Assembly: GCA_030435675.1 (NCBI GenBank)
Contig: CM059624.1
Coordinates: forward strand, 5,418,769 to 5,482,768
Length of the DNA: 64,000 nucleotides
Origin: Steinernema hermaphroditum
Lineage: Eukaryota; Nematoda; Chromadorea; Rhabditida; Steinernematidae
Reading direction: 5' to 3'
Shown here piece by piece: positions 52,569-64,000 of this stretch. The first letter of the stretch is position 1; the number at the start of each line of letters is the position of its first letter. Under the pieces are notes generated by a model. That model made no database searches, was not told the DNA's origin, and saw only the letters and a list, made by a program, of their open reading frames with translations. The position numbers were made by a program, and so were the translations under genes.

Positions 52569-55500
52569 ACTGGATCTTGTAGAACTGCACGAGCCTGATC
52601 GAACGCGCCTACTCTCGTTGGATTTACTGTGGACTATCTTAGTTTCCTGCAAAACTTTCAATTCGAGACAGCAGGGCCCTTGCTCATACAAAGAGTTATG
52701 CATCTGACCCCTCCTGCTCCAAAGTACCATAGCATTTTTATGACTGGATCTTGTAGAACTGCACGAGCCTGATCGAACGCGCCTACTCTCGTTGGGATTA
52801 CTGTGGACTATCTTAGTTTCCTGCAAAACTTTCGATTCGAGACAGATAGGGCCTTGTTCATACAAAGAGTTCTGCATCTGACCCTCCTGCTCCAAAGTAC
52901 CATAGCATTTTTATGATTCTATCTTGTAGAACTGCACGAGCCTGATCGAACGCGCCTACTCTCGTTGGATTTACTGTGGACTATCTTAGTTTCCTGCAAA
53001 ACTTTCAATTCGAGACAGCAGGGCCCTTGCTCATACAAAGAGTTATGCATCTGACCCCTCCTGCTCCAAAGTACCATAGCATTTTTATCATTGGATCTTG
53101 TAGAACTGCACGAGCCTGATCGAACGCGCCTATTCCCGTTGGGATTACTGTGGACTATCTTAGTTTCCTGCAAAACTTTCAATTCGAGACAGCAGGGCCC
53201 TTGCTCATACAAAGAGTTATGCATCTGACCCCTCCTGCTCCAAAGTACCATAGCATTTTTATGATTGGATCTTGTAGAACTGCACGAGCCTGATCGAACG
53301 CGCCTATTCCCGTTGGGATTACTGTGGACTATCTTAGTTTCCTGCAAAACTTTCAATTCGAGACAGCAGGGCCCTTGCTCATACAAAGAGTTATGCATCT
53401 GACCCCTCCGCTCCAAAGTACCATAGCATTTTTATGATTGGATCTTGTAGAACTGCACGAGCCTGATCGAACGCGCCTATTCCCGTTGGATTTACTGTGG
53501 ACTATCTTAGTTTCCTGCAAAACTTTCAATTCGAGACAGCAGGGCCCTTGCTCATACAAAGAGTTATGCATCTGACCCCTCCTGCTCCAAAGTACCATAG
53601 CATTTTTATGATTGGATCTTGTAGAACTGCACGAGCCTGATCGAACGCGCCTATTCCCGTTGGATTTACTGTGGACTATCTTAGTTTCCTGCAAAACTTT
53701 CAATTCGAGACAGCAGGGCCCTTGCTCATACAAAGAGTTATGCATCTGACCCCTCCTGCTCCAAAGTACCATAGCATTTTTATGATTGGATCTTGTAGAA
53801 CTGCACGAGCCTGATCGAACGCGCCTATTCCCGTTGGGATTACTGTGGACTATCTTAGTTTCCTGCAAAACTTTCAATTCGAGACAGCAGGGCCCTTGCT
53901 CACACCAAGAGCTCTGCATCTGACCCTCCTGCTCCAAAGTACCATAGCATTTTTATGATTGGATCTTGCAGAACTGCACGAGCCTGATCGAACGCGCCTA
54001 CTCTCGTTGGATTTACTGTGGACTATCTTAGTTTCCTGCAAAACTTTCAATTCGAGACAGCAGGGCCCTTGCTCACACCAAGAGCTCTGCATCTGACCCT
54101 CCTGCTCCAAAGTACCATAGCATTTTTATGATTGGATCTTGTAGAACTGCACGAGCCTGATCGAACGCGCCTACTCTCGTTGGGATTACTGTGGACTATC
54201 TTAGTTTCCTGCAAAACTTTCAATTCGAGACAGCAGGGTCCTTGCTCATACAAAGAGTTCTGCATCTGACCCTCCTGCTCCAAAGTACCATAGCATTTTT
54301 ATGATTGGATCGTGTAGAACTGCACGAGCCTGATCGAACGCGCCTACTCTCGTTGGATTTACTGTGGACTATCTTAGTTTCCTGCAAAACTTTCAATTCG
54401 AGACAGATAGGGCCTTGTTCATACAAAGAGTTCTGCATCTGACCCTCCTGCTCCAAAGTACCATAGCATTTTTATGACTGGATCTTGTAGAACTGCACGA
54501 GGCTGATCGAACGCGCCTACTCTCGTTGGATTTACTGTGGACTATCTTAGTTTCCTGCAAAACTTTCAATTCGAGACAGCAGGGCCCTTGCTCATACAAA
54601 GAGTTATGCATCTGACCCCTCCTGCTCCAAAGTACCATAGCATTTTTATGATTGGATCTTGTAGAACTGCACGAGCCTGATCGAACGCGCCTACTCTCGT
54701 TGGATTTACTGTGGACTATCTTAGTTTCCTGCAAAACTTTCAATTCGAGACAGCAGGGCCCTTGCTCATACAAAGAGTTATGCATCTGACCCCTCCTGCT
54801 CCAAAGTACCATAGCATTTTTATGATTGGATCTTGTAGAACTGCACGAGCCTGATCGAACGCGCCTACTCTCGTTGGATTTACTGTGGACTATCTTAGTT
54901 TCCTGCAAAACTTTCAATTCGAGACAGCAGGGCCCTTGCTCACACCAAGAGCTCTGCATCTGACCCTCCTGCTCCAAAGTACCATAGCATTTTTATGATT
55001 GGATCTTGTAGAACTGCACGAGCCTGATCGAACGCGCCTACTCTCGTTGGATTTACTGTGGACTATCTTAGTTTCCTGCAAAACTTTCAATTCGAGACAG
55101 CAGGGCCCTTGCTCACACCAAGAGCTCTGCATCTGACCCTCCTGCTCCAAAGTACCATAGCATTTTTATGATTGGATCTTGTAGAACTGCACGAGCCTGA
55201 TCGAACGCGCCTACTCTCGTTGGATTTACTGTGGACTATCTTAGTTTCCTGCAAAACTTTCAATTCGAGACAGCAGGGCCCTTGCTCATACAAAGAGTTA
55301 TGCATCTGACCCCTCCTGCTCCAAAGTACCATAGCATTTTTATGATTGGATCTTGTAGAACTGCACGAGCCTGATCGAACGCGCCTATTCCCGTTGGGAT
55401 TACTGTGGACTATCTTAGTTTCCTGCAAAACTTTCAATTCGAGACAGCAGGGCCCTTGCTCATACAAAGAGTTCTGCATCTGACCCTCCTGCTCCAAAGT

Positions 55501-57250
55501 ACCATAGCATTTTTATGATTCTATCTTGTACAACTGCACGAGCCTGATCGAACGCGCCTACTCTCGTTGGATTTACTGTGGACTATCTTAGTTTCCTGCA
55601 AAACTTTCGATTCGAGACAGATAGGGCCTTGTTCATACAAAGAGTTCTGCATCTGACCCTCCTGCTCCAAAGTACCATAGCATTTTTATGATTCTATCTT
55701 GTAGAACTGCACGAGCCTGATCGAACGCGCCTACTCTCGTTGGATTTACTGTGGACTATCTTAGTTTCCTGCAAAACTTTCAATTCGAGACAGCAGGGCC
55801 CTTGCTCATACAAAGAGTTATGCATCTGACCCTCCTGCTCCAAAGCTACCATAGCATTTTTATCATTGGATCTTGTAGAACTGCACGAGCCTGATCGAAC
55901 GCGCCTATTCCCGTTGGGATTACTGTGGACTATCTTAGTTTCCTGCAAAACTTTCAATTCGAGACAGCAGGGCCCTTGCTCATACAAAGAGTTATGCATC
56001 TGACCCCTCCTGCTCCAAAGTACCATAGCATTTTTATGATTGGATCTTGTAGAACTGCACGAGCCTGATCGAACGCGCCTATTCCCGTTGGGATTACTGT
56101 GGACTATCTTAGTTTCCTGCAAAACTTTCAATTCGAGACAGCAGGGCCCTTGCTCATACAAAGAGTTATGCATCTGACCCCTCCTGCTCCAAAGTACCAT
56201 AGCATTTTTATGATTGGATCTTGTAGAACTGCACGAGCCTGATCGAACGCGCCTATTCCCGTTGGATTTACTGTGGACTATCTTAGTTTCCTGCAAAACT
56301 TTCGATTCGAGACAGATAGGGCCTTGTTCATACAAAGAGTTCTGCATCTGACCCTCCTGCTCCAAAGTACCACAGCATTTTTATGATTGGATCTTGTAGA
56401 ACTGCACGAGCCTGATCGAACGCGCCTACTCTCGTTGGATTTACTGTGGACTATCTTAGTTTCCTGCAAAACTTTCGATTCGAGACAGATAGGGCCTTGT
56501 TCATACAAAGAGTTCTGCATCTGACCCTCCTGCTCCAAAGTACCATAGCATTTTTATGATTGGATCTTGTAGAACTGCACGAGCCTGATCGAACGCGCCT
56601 ATTCTCGTTGGTTTTACTGTGGACTATCTTAGTTTCCTGCAAAACTTTCAATTCGAGACAGCAGGGCCCTTGCTCACACCAAGAGCTCTGCATCTGACCC
56701 TCCTGCTCCAAAGTACCATAGCATTTTTATGATTGGATCTTGTAGAACTGCACGAGCCTGATCGAACGCGCCTACTCTCGTTGGATTTACTGTGGACTAT
56801 CTTAGTTTCCTGCAAAACTTTCGATTCGAGACAGATAGGGCCTTGTTCATACAAAGAGTTCTGCATCTGACCCTCCTGCTCCAAAGTACCACAGCATTTT
56901 TATGATTGGATCTTGTAGAACTGCACGAGCCTGATCGAACGCGCCTACTCTCGTTGGATTTACTGTGGACTATCTTAGTTTCCTGCAAAACTTTCAATTC
57001 GAGACAGCAGGGCCCTTGCTCACACCAAGAGCTCTGCATCTGACCCTCCTGCTCCAAAGTACCATAGCATTTTTATGATTGGATCTTGTAGAACTGCACG
57101 AGCCTGATCGAACGCGCCTACTCTCGTTGGATTTACTGTGGACTATCTTAGTTTCCTGCAAAACTTTCAATTCGAGACAGCAGGGCCCTTGCTCACACCA
57201 AGAGCTCTGCATCTGACCCTCCTGCTCCAAAGTACTATAGCATTTTTATG
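52569..57250 (-). repeat. 27-monomer HOR, about 4.68 kb, copy 2
   Basis: Tandem partner of 47920-52568, with matching markers at 52915 (GATTCTATC), 53967 (CTTGCAGAAC), 54500 (GAGGCTG), about 55527 (CTTGTACAAC), 55862 (ATCATTGG) and 56370 (GTACCACAGC). It contains mostly full-length 173-174-bp units where copy 1 has deletions. One private change is GGTTTTACTG near 56611. Confidence 0.85.
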
Positions 57251-57740
57251 ACTGGATCTTGTAGAACTGCACGAGCCTGATCGAACGCGCCTACTCTCGT
57301 TGGATTTACTGTGGACTATCTTAGTTTCCTGCAAAACTTTCAATTCGAGACAGCAGGGCCCTTGCTCACACCAAGAGCTCTGCATCTGACCCTCCTGCTC
57401 CAAAGTACCATAGCATTTTTATGATTGGATCTTGTAGAACTGCACGAGCCTGATCGAACGCGCCTACTCTCGTTGGATTTACTGTGGACTATCTTAGTTT
57501 CCTGCAAAACTTTCGATTCCAGACAGCAGGGCCCTTGCTCACACCAAGAGCTCTGCATCTGACCCTCCTGCTCCAAAGTACTATAGCATTTTTATGACTG
57601 GATCTTGTAGAACTGCACGAGCCTGATCGAACGCGCCTACTCTCGTTGGATTTACTGTGGACTATCTTAGTTTCCTGCAAAACTTTCAATTCGAGACAGC
57701 AGGGCCCTTGCTCACACCAAGAGCTCTGCATCTGACCCTC
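57200..57740 (-). repeat. Segment duplicated at 1211 bp, copy 1
   Basis: About three monomers match 58411-58870 at exactly 1211 bp (7 x 173). They share the private GATTCCAGACAGC change (57515 and 58726) next to GTACTATAGC. Confidence 0.78.
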
Positions 57741-58410
57741 CTGCTCTAAAGTACCACAGCATTTTTATGATTGGATCTTGTAGAACTGCACGAGCCTGAT
57801 CGAACGCGCCTACTCTCGTTGGATTTACTGTGGACTATCTTAGTTTCCTGCAAAACTTTCAATTCGAGACAGCAGGGCCCTTGCTCACACCAAGAGCTCT
57901 GCATCTGACCCTCCTGCTCCAAAGTACCATAGCATTTTTATGATTGGATCTTGTAGAACTGCACGAGCCTGATCGAACGCGCCTACTCTCGTTGGATTTA
58001 CTGTGGACTATCTTAGTTTCCTGCAAAACTTTCGATTCGAGACAGATAGGGCCTTGTTCATACAAAGAGTTCTGCATCTGACCCTCCTGCTCCAAAGTAC
58101 CACAGCATTTTTATGATTGGATCTTGTAGAACTGCACGAGCCTGATCGAACGCGCCTACTCTCGTTGGATTTACTGTGGACTATCTTAGTTTCCTGCAAA
58201 ACTTTCAATTCGAGACAGCAGGGCCCTTGCTCACACCAAGAGCTCTGCATCTGACCCTCCTGCTCCAAAGTACCATAGCATTTTTATGATTGGATCTTGT
58301 AGAACTGCACGAGCCTGATCGAACGCGCCTATTCCCGTTGGGATTACTGTGGACTATCTTAGTTTCCTGCAAAACTTTCAATTCGAGACAGCAGGGCCCT
58401 TGCTCACACC

Positions 58411-58870
58411 AAGAGCTCTGCATCTGACCCTCCTGCTCTAAAGTACCATAGCATTTTTATGATTGGATCTTGTAGAACTGCACGAGCCTGATCGAACGCG
58501 CCTACTCTCGTTGGATTTACTGTGGACTATCTTAGTTTCCTGCAAAACTTTCAATTCGAGACAGCAGGGCCCTTGCTCACACCAAGAGCTCTGCATCTGA
58601 CCCTCCTGCTCCAAAGTACCATAGCATTTTTATGATTGGATCTTGTAGAACTGCACGAGCCTGATCGAACGCGCCTACTCTCGTTGGATTTACTGTGGAC
58701 TATCTTAGTTTCCTGCAAAACTTTCGATTCCAGACAGCAGGGCCCTTGCTCACACCAAGAGCTCTGCATCTGACCCTCCTGCTCCAAAGTACTATAGCAT
58801 TTTTATGACTGGATCTTGTAGAACTGCACGAGCCTGATCGAACGCGCCTACTCTCGTTGGATTTACTGTG
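58411..58870 (-). repeat. Segment duplicated at 1211 bp, copy 2
   Basis: Partner of 57200-57740. The match ends where CAATTCGAGACAGCAGG in copy 1 is GATTCGAGACAGATAGG here. Confidence 0.75.
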
Positions 58871-61759
58871 GACTATCTTAGTTTCCTGCAAAACTTTCGA
58901 TTCGAGACAGATAGGGCCTTGTTCATACAAAGAGTTCTGCATCTGACCCTCCTGCTCCAAAGTACTATAGCATTTTTATGACTGGATCTTGTAGAACTGC
59001 ACGAGCCTGATCGAACGCGCCTATTCTCGTTGGATTTACTGTGGACTATCTTAGTTTCCTGCAAAACTTTCAATTCGAGACAGCAGGGCCCTTGCTCACA
59101 CCAAGAGCTCTGCATCTGACCCTCCTGCTCCAAAGTACCATAGCATTTTTATGATTGGATCTTGTAGAACTGCACGAGCCTGATCGAACGCGCCTACTCT
59201 CGTTGGATTTACTGTGGACTATCTTAGTTTCCTGCGAAACTTTCAATTCGAGACAGCAGGGCCCTTGCTCACACCAAGAGCTCTGCATCTGACCCTCCTG
59301 CTCCAAAGTACTATAGCATTTTTATGACTGGATCTTGTAGAACTGCACGAGCCTGATCGAACGCGCCTACTCTCGTTGGATTTACTGTGGACTATCTTAG
59401 TTTCCTGCAAAACTTTCGATTCGAGACAGATAGGGCCTTGTTCATACAAAGAGTTCTGCATCTGACCCTCCTGCTCCAAAGTACTATAGCATTTTTATGA
59501 CTGGATCTTGTAGAACTGCACGAGCCTGATCGAACGCGCCTACTCTCGTTGGATTTACTGTGGACTATCTTAGTTTCCTGCAAAACTTTCAATTCGAGAC
59601 AGCAGGGCCCTTGCTCATACAAAGAGTTATGCATCTGACCCCTCCTGCTCCAAAGTACCATACATTTTTATGATTGGATCTTGTAGAACTGCACGAGCCT
59701 GATCGAACGCGCCTATTCCCGTTGGGATTACTGTGGACTATCTTAGTTTCCTGCAAAACTTTCAATTCGAGACAGCAGGGCCCTTGCTCACACCAAGAGC
59801 TCTGCATCTGACCCTCCTGCTCCAAAGTACCACAGCATTTTTATGATTGGATCTTGTAGAACTGCACGAGCCTGATCGAACGCGCCTACTCTCGTTGGAT
59901 TTACTGTGGACTATCTTAGTTTCCTGCAAAACTTTCGATTCGAGACAGATAGGGCCTTGTTCATACAAAGAGTTCTGCATCTGACCCTCCTGCTCCAAAG
60001 TACCATAGCATTTTTATGACTGGATCTTGTAGAACTGCACGAGCCTGATCGAACGCGCCTACTCTCGTTGGATTTACTGTGGACTATCTTAGTTTCCTGC
60101 AAAACTTTCAATTCGAGACAGCAGGGCCCTTGCTCACACCAAGAGCTCTGCATCTGACCCTCCTGCTCCAAAGTACCATAGCATTTTTATGATTCTATCT
60201 TGTAGAACTGCACGAGCCTGATCGAACGCGCCTACTCTCGTTGGATTTACTGTGGACTATCTTAGTTTCCTGCAAAACTTTCGATTCGAGACAGATAGGG
60301 CCTTGTTCATACAAAGAGTTCTGCATCTGACCCTCCTGCTCCAAAGTACTATAGCATTTTTATGACTGGATCTTGTAGAACTGCACGAGCCTGATCGAAC
60401 GCGCCTACTCTCGTTGGATTTACTGTGGACTATCTTAGTTTCCTGCAAAACTTTCAATTCGAGACAGATAGGGCCTTGTTCATACAAAGAGTTCTGCATC
60501 TGACCCTCCTGCTCCAAAGTACCATAGCATTTTTATGACTGGATCTTGTAGAACTGCACGAGCCTGATCGAACGCGCCTATTCCCGTTGGGATTACTGTG
60601 GACTATCTTAGTTTCCTGCAAAACTTTCAATTCGAGACAGCAGGGCCCTTGCTCATACAAAGAGTTATGCATCTGACCCCTCCTGCTCCAAAGTACCATA
60701 GCATTTTTATGATTGGATCTTGTAGAACTGCACGAGCCTGATCGAACGCGCCTATTCCCGTTGGGATTACTGTGGACTATCTTAGTTTCCTGCAAAACTT
60801 TCAATTCGAGACAGATAGGGCCTTGTTCATACAAAGAGTTCTGCATCTGACCCTCCTGCTCCAAAGTACCATAGCATTTTTATGACTGGATCTTGTAGAA
60901 CTGCACGAGCCTGATCGAACGCGCCTATTCCCGTTGGGATTACTGTGGACTATCTTAGTTTCCTGCAAAACTTTCAATTCGAGACAGCAGGGCCCTTGCT
61001 CACACCAAGAGCTCTGCATCTGACCCTCCTGCTCCAAAGTACCACAGCATTTTTATGATTGGATCTTGTAGAACTGCACGAGCCTGATCGAACGCGCCTA
61101 CTCTCGTTGGATTTACTGTGGACTATCTTAGTTTCCTGCAAAACTTTCAATTCGAGACAGATAGGGCCTTGTTCATACAAAGAGTTCTGCATCTGACCCT
61201 CCTGCTCCAAAGTACCATAGCATTTTTATGACTGGATCTTGTAGAACTGCACGAGCCTGATCGAACGCGCCTACTCTCGTTGGGATTACTGTGGACTATC
61301 TTAGTTTCCTGCAAAACTTTCAATTCGAGACAGCAGGGCCCTTGCTCACACCAAGAGCTCTGCATCTGACCCTCCTGCTCCAAAGTACCATAGCATTTTT
61401 ATGATTCTATCTTGTAGAACTGCACGAGCCTGATCGAACGCGCCTACTCTCGTTGGATTTACTGTGGACCATCTTAGTTTCCTGCAAAACTTTCAATTCG
61501 AGACAGCAGGGCCCTTGCTCACACCAAGAGCTCTGCATCTGACCCTCCTGCTCCAAAGTACCATAGCATTTTTATGATTGGATCTTGTAGAACTGCACGA
61601 GCCTGATCGAACGCGCCTACTCTTGTTGGATTTACTGTGGACTATCTTAGTTTCCTGCAAAACTTTCAATTCGAGACAGCAGGGCCCTTGCTCACACCAA
61701 GAGCTCTGCATCTGACCCTCCTGCTCCAAAGTACCATAGCATTTTTATGATTGGATCTT

Positions 61760-63520
61760 GTAGAACTGCATGAGCCTGATCGAACGCGCCTACTCTCGTT
61801 GGATATATGTTGGACTATCTTAGTTTCCTGCAAAACTTTCAATTCGAGACAGCAGGGCCCTTGCTCACACCAAGAGCTCTGCATCTGACCCTCCTGCTCC
61901 AAAGTACCATATCATTTTTATGATTCCATCTTGTAGAACTGCACGAGCCTGATCGAACGCGCCTACTCTCGTTGGATATATGTTGGACTATCTTAGTTTC
62001 CTGCAAAACTTTCAATTCGAGACAGCAGGGCCCTTGCTCACACCAAGAGCTCTGCATCTGACCCTCCTGCTCCAAAGTACCATATCATTTTTATGATTCC
62101 ATCTTGTAGAACTGCACGAGCCTGATCGAACGCGCCTACTCTCGTTGGATATATGTTGGACTATCTTAGTTTCCTGCGAAAGTTTCAATTCGAGACAGCA
62201 GGGCCCTTGCTCACACCAAGAGCTCTGCATCTGACCCTCCTGCTCCAAAGTACCATAGCATTTTTATGATTGGATCTTGTAGAACTGCATGAGCCTGATC
62301 GAACGCGCCTACTCTCGTTGGATATATGTTGGACTATCTTAGTTTCCTGCAAAACTTTCAATTCGAGACAGTTGGGGCCTTGTTCATACAAAGAGTTATG
62401 CATCTGACCCCTCCGCTCCAAACCATACATTTTTATGATTGGATCTTGTAGAACTGCACGAGCCTGATCGAACGCGCCTACTCTCGTTGGGATTACTATG
62501 GACTATCTTAGTTTCCTGCAAAACTTTCAATTCGAGACAGCAGGGCCCTTGCTCACACCAAGAGCTCTGCATCTGACCCTCCTGCTCCAAAGTACCATAG
62601 CATTTTTATGATTGGATCTTGTAGAACTGCACGAGCCTGATCGAACGCGCCTACTCTCGTTGGATTTACTGTGGACTATCTTAGTTTCCTGCAAAACTTT
62701 CAATTCGAGACAGCAGGGCCCTTGCTCACACCAAGAGCTCTGCATCTGACCCTCCTGCTCCAAAGTACCATAGCATTTTTATGATTGGATCTTGTAGAAC
62801 TGCACGAGCCTGATCGAACGCGCCTACTCTCGTTGGATATATATTGGACTATCTTAGTTTCCTGCAAAACTTTCAATTCGAGACAGTTGGGGCCTTGTTC
62901 ATACAAAGAGTTATGCATCTGACCCCTCCGCTCCAAATAATTTTTTATGATTGGATCTTGTAGAACTGCACGAGCCTGATCGAACGCGCCTACTCTCGTT
63001 GGATTTACTGTGGACTATCTTAGTTTCCTGCAAAACTTTCAATTCGAGACAGCAGGGCCCTTGCTCATACAAAGAGTTATGCATCTGACCCCCTCTCCGC
63101 TCCAATATTTTATGATTGGATCTTGTAGAACTGCACGAGCCTGATCGAACGCGCCTACTCTCGTTGGATATATGTTGGACTATCTTAGTTTCCTGCAAAA
63201 CTTTCAATTCGAGACAGATAGGGCCTTGTTCATACAAAGAGTTATGCATCTGACCCCTCCGCTCCAAATTTTTATGATTGGATCTTGTAGAACTGCACGA
63301 GCCTGATCGAACGCGCCTACTCTCGTTGGATTTACTGTGGACTATCTTAGTTTCCTGCAAAACTTTCAATTCGAGACAGCAGGGCCCTTGCTCACACCAA
63401 GAGCTCTGCATCTGACCCTCCTGCTCCAAAGTACCATAGCATTTTTATGACTGGATCTTGTAGAACTGCATGAGCCTGATCGAACGCGCCTATTCTCGTT
63501 GGGATTACTATGGACTATCT
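61760..63520 (-). repeat. Divergent monomer patch
   Basis: About ten monomers with alleles I saw nowhere else in the reverse array: GGATATATGTTGG (61801, 61974, 62147, 62320, 63166; one-base variant at 62835), CCATATCAT (61907, 62080), ACTATGGACT (62495, 63507), CTGCATGAGCC (near 61767, 62285, 63467), GATTCCATC and ACAGTTGGGGCC (near 62370 and 62884). Ordinary monomers resume by 63600. The GGATATATGTTGG plus CCATATCAT haplotype also occurs at 11796-11875, in the opposite sense. Confidence 0.88.
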
Positions 63521-64000
63521 TAGTTTCCTGCAAAACTTTCAATTCGAGACAGCAGGGCCCTTGCTCACACCAAGAGCTCTGCATGTGACCCTCCTGCTCC
63601 AAAGTACCATAGCATTTTTATGATTGGATCTTGTAGAACTGCACGAGCCTGATCGAACGCGCCTACTCTCGTTGGATTTACTGTGGACTATCTTAGTTTC
63701 CTGCAAAACTTTCGATTCGAGACAGATAGGACCTTGTTCATACAAAGAGTTCTGCATCTGACCCTCCTGCTCCAAAGTACCATAGCATTTTTATGACTGG
63801 ATCTTGTAGAACTGCACGAGCCTGATCGAACGCGCCTACTCTCGTTGGATTTACTGTGGACTATCTTAGTTTCCTGCAAAACTTTCAATTCGAGACAGCA
63901 GGGCCCTTGCTCACACCAAGAGCTCTGCATCTGACCCTCCTGCTCCAAAGTACCATAGCATTTTTATGATTGGATCTTGTAGAACTGCACGAGCCTGATC

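Larger units (their letters stand above)
12501..64000 (-). repeat. 173-bp satellite array, reverse orientation
   Basis: About 300 head-to-tail monomers of the same satellite, read on the minus strand, running uninterrupted to the window end. Unit lengths are mostly 173 or 174 bp, with many 161-bp units and intermediates. Alleles common here that I did not see in the forward arm include the 12-bp deletion giving CTCCAATTTTTATG, GATCGTGTAG, GCACGAGGCTG, ATCTTGCAGAAC and GTACCACAGC. There is no transposon, unique insert or RNA-like gene. Several kilobase-scale HOR blocks inside it are listed separately. Confidence 0.98.

Noticed and set aside
55694..56365. Longest gap-free open frame (223 codons, minus strand) and the hundreds of 60-190-codon frames on the monomer's sense strand
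   Set aside because: They repeat with the satellite and overlap each other out of frame because 173 is not divisible by 3. They end at recurrent stops in the unit, lack any recognisable domain, and vary like non-coding repeats. None is called as a gene.
1..64000. CRISPR array
   Set aside because: Repeats are directly abutting 173-bp units with no unique spacers, and there are no cas genes.
1..64000. CENP-B box
   Set aside because: The closest stretches (GTTCGATCAGGCTCGTG and CCAACGGGAAT) miss several core positions of the TTCGnnnnAnnCGGG consensus, so no box is supported.
12501..64000. A genuine large inversion
   Set aside because: Not dismissed outright, but not called: the only evidence is a strand flip across an N placeholder in a repeat where contig orientation is hard to infer.
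1..64000. Transposable elements, RNA genes or unique single-copy DNA hidden in the array
   Set aside because: Every stretch read aligns to the same monomer; length anomalies are all explained by the G-run and the indel-prone segment.

Overview
The window is one satellite DNA landscape from end to end. It contains no gene, RNA gene, transposon, CRISPR array or unique sequence that I can support. Every readable base belongs to a tandem repeat with a monomer of about 173 bp (about 47% GC, about six CpG per unit). There are roughly 69 monomers before the gap and about 300 after it. A monomer near nucleosome length, kilobase-scale higher-order repeats (HORs), and a fixed-length run of N point to an assembled eukaryotic chromosome in a centromeric, pericentromeric or other heterochromatic block. 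I do not recognise the satellite family and cannot name the species.

Layout. Bases 1-12000 carry the monomer in what I call the forward sense (reading GCAGGAAACTAAGATAGTCC on the + strand). Bases 12001-12500 are exactly 500 N. Bases 12501-64000 carry the same monomer on the minus strand. Forward array: nearly identical multi-monomer segments recur at offsets of 4674 bp, 1038 bp and about 1559 bp. Minus-strand array: 692-bp (4-mer), about 512-bp (3-mer), 3630-bp, 1720/2052/2374-bp, 1026-bp (6-mer), 1499-bp (9-mer), about 4.65-4.68-kb (27-mer) and 1211-bp (7-mer) duplications follow one another. A divergent patch lies at 61.76-63.52 kb.

Monomer anatomy. Most variation falls in a few blocks: a block after AGTCCACAG, an 8-bp block after TACAAGAT, a short indel-prone segment around TGCTATGGTACTTTGG and the adjoining G-run, and a 45-bp block with two main forms (GAGCTCTTGGTGTGAGC or GAACTCTTTGTATGAAC). 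The indel-prone segment is the most striking feature. Long duplicated blocks that share rare base changes still differ there, and a 12-bp deletion allele has founded runs of 161-bp monomers.

The many overlapping open reading frames of 60-220 codons are artefacts of the repeat: 173 is not a multiple of 3, so each frame drifts through the unit. The points most worth following are the indel hotspot, the super-repeats whose successive length changes can be accounted for base by base, and signs that the contig right of the gap may be placed in the wrong orientation.
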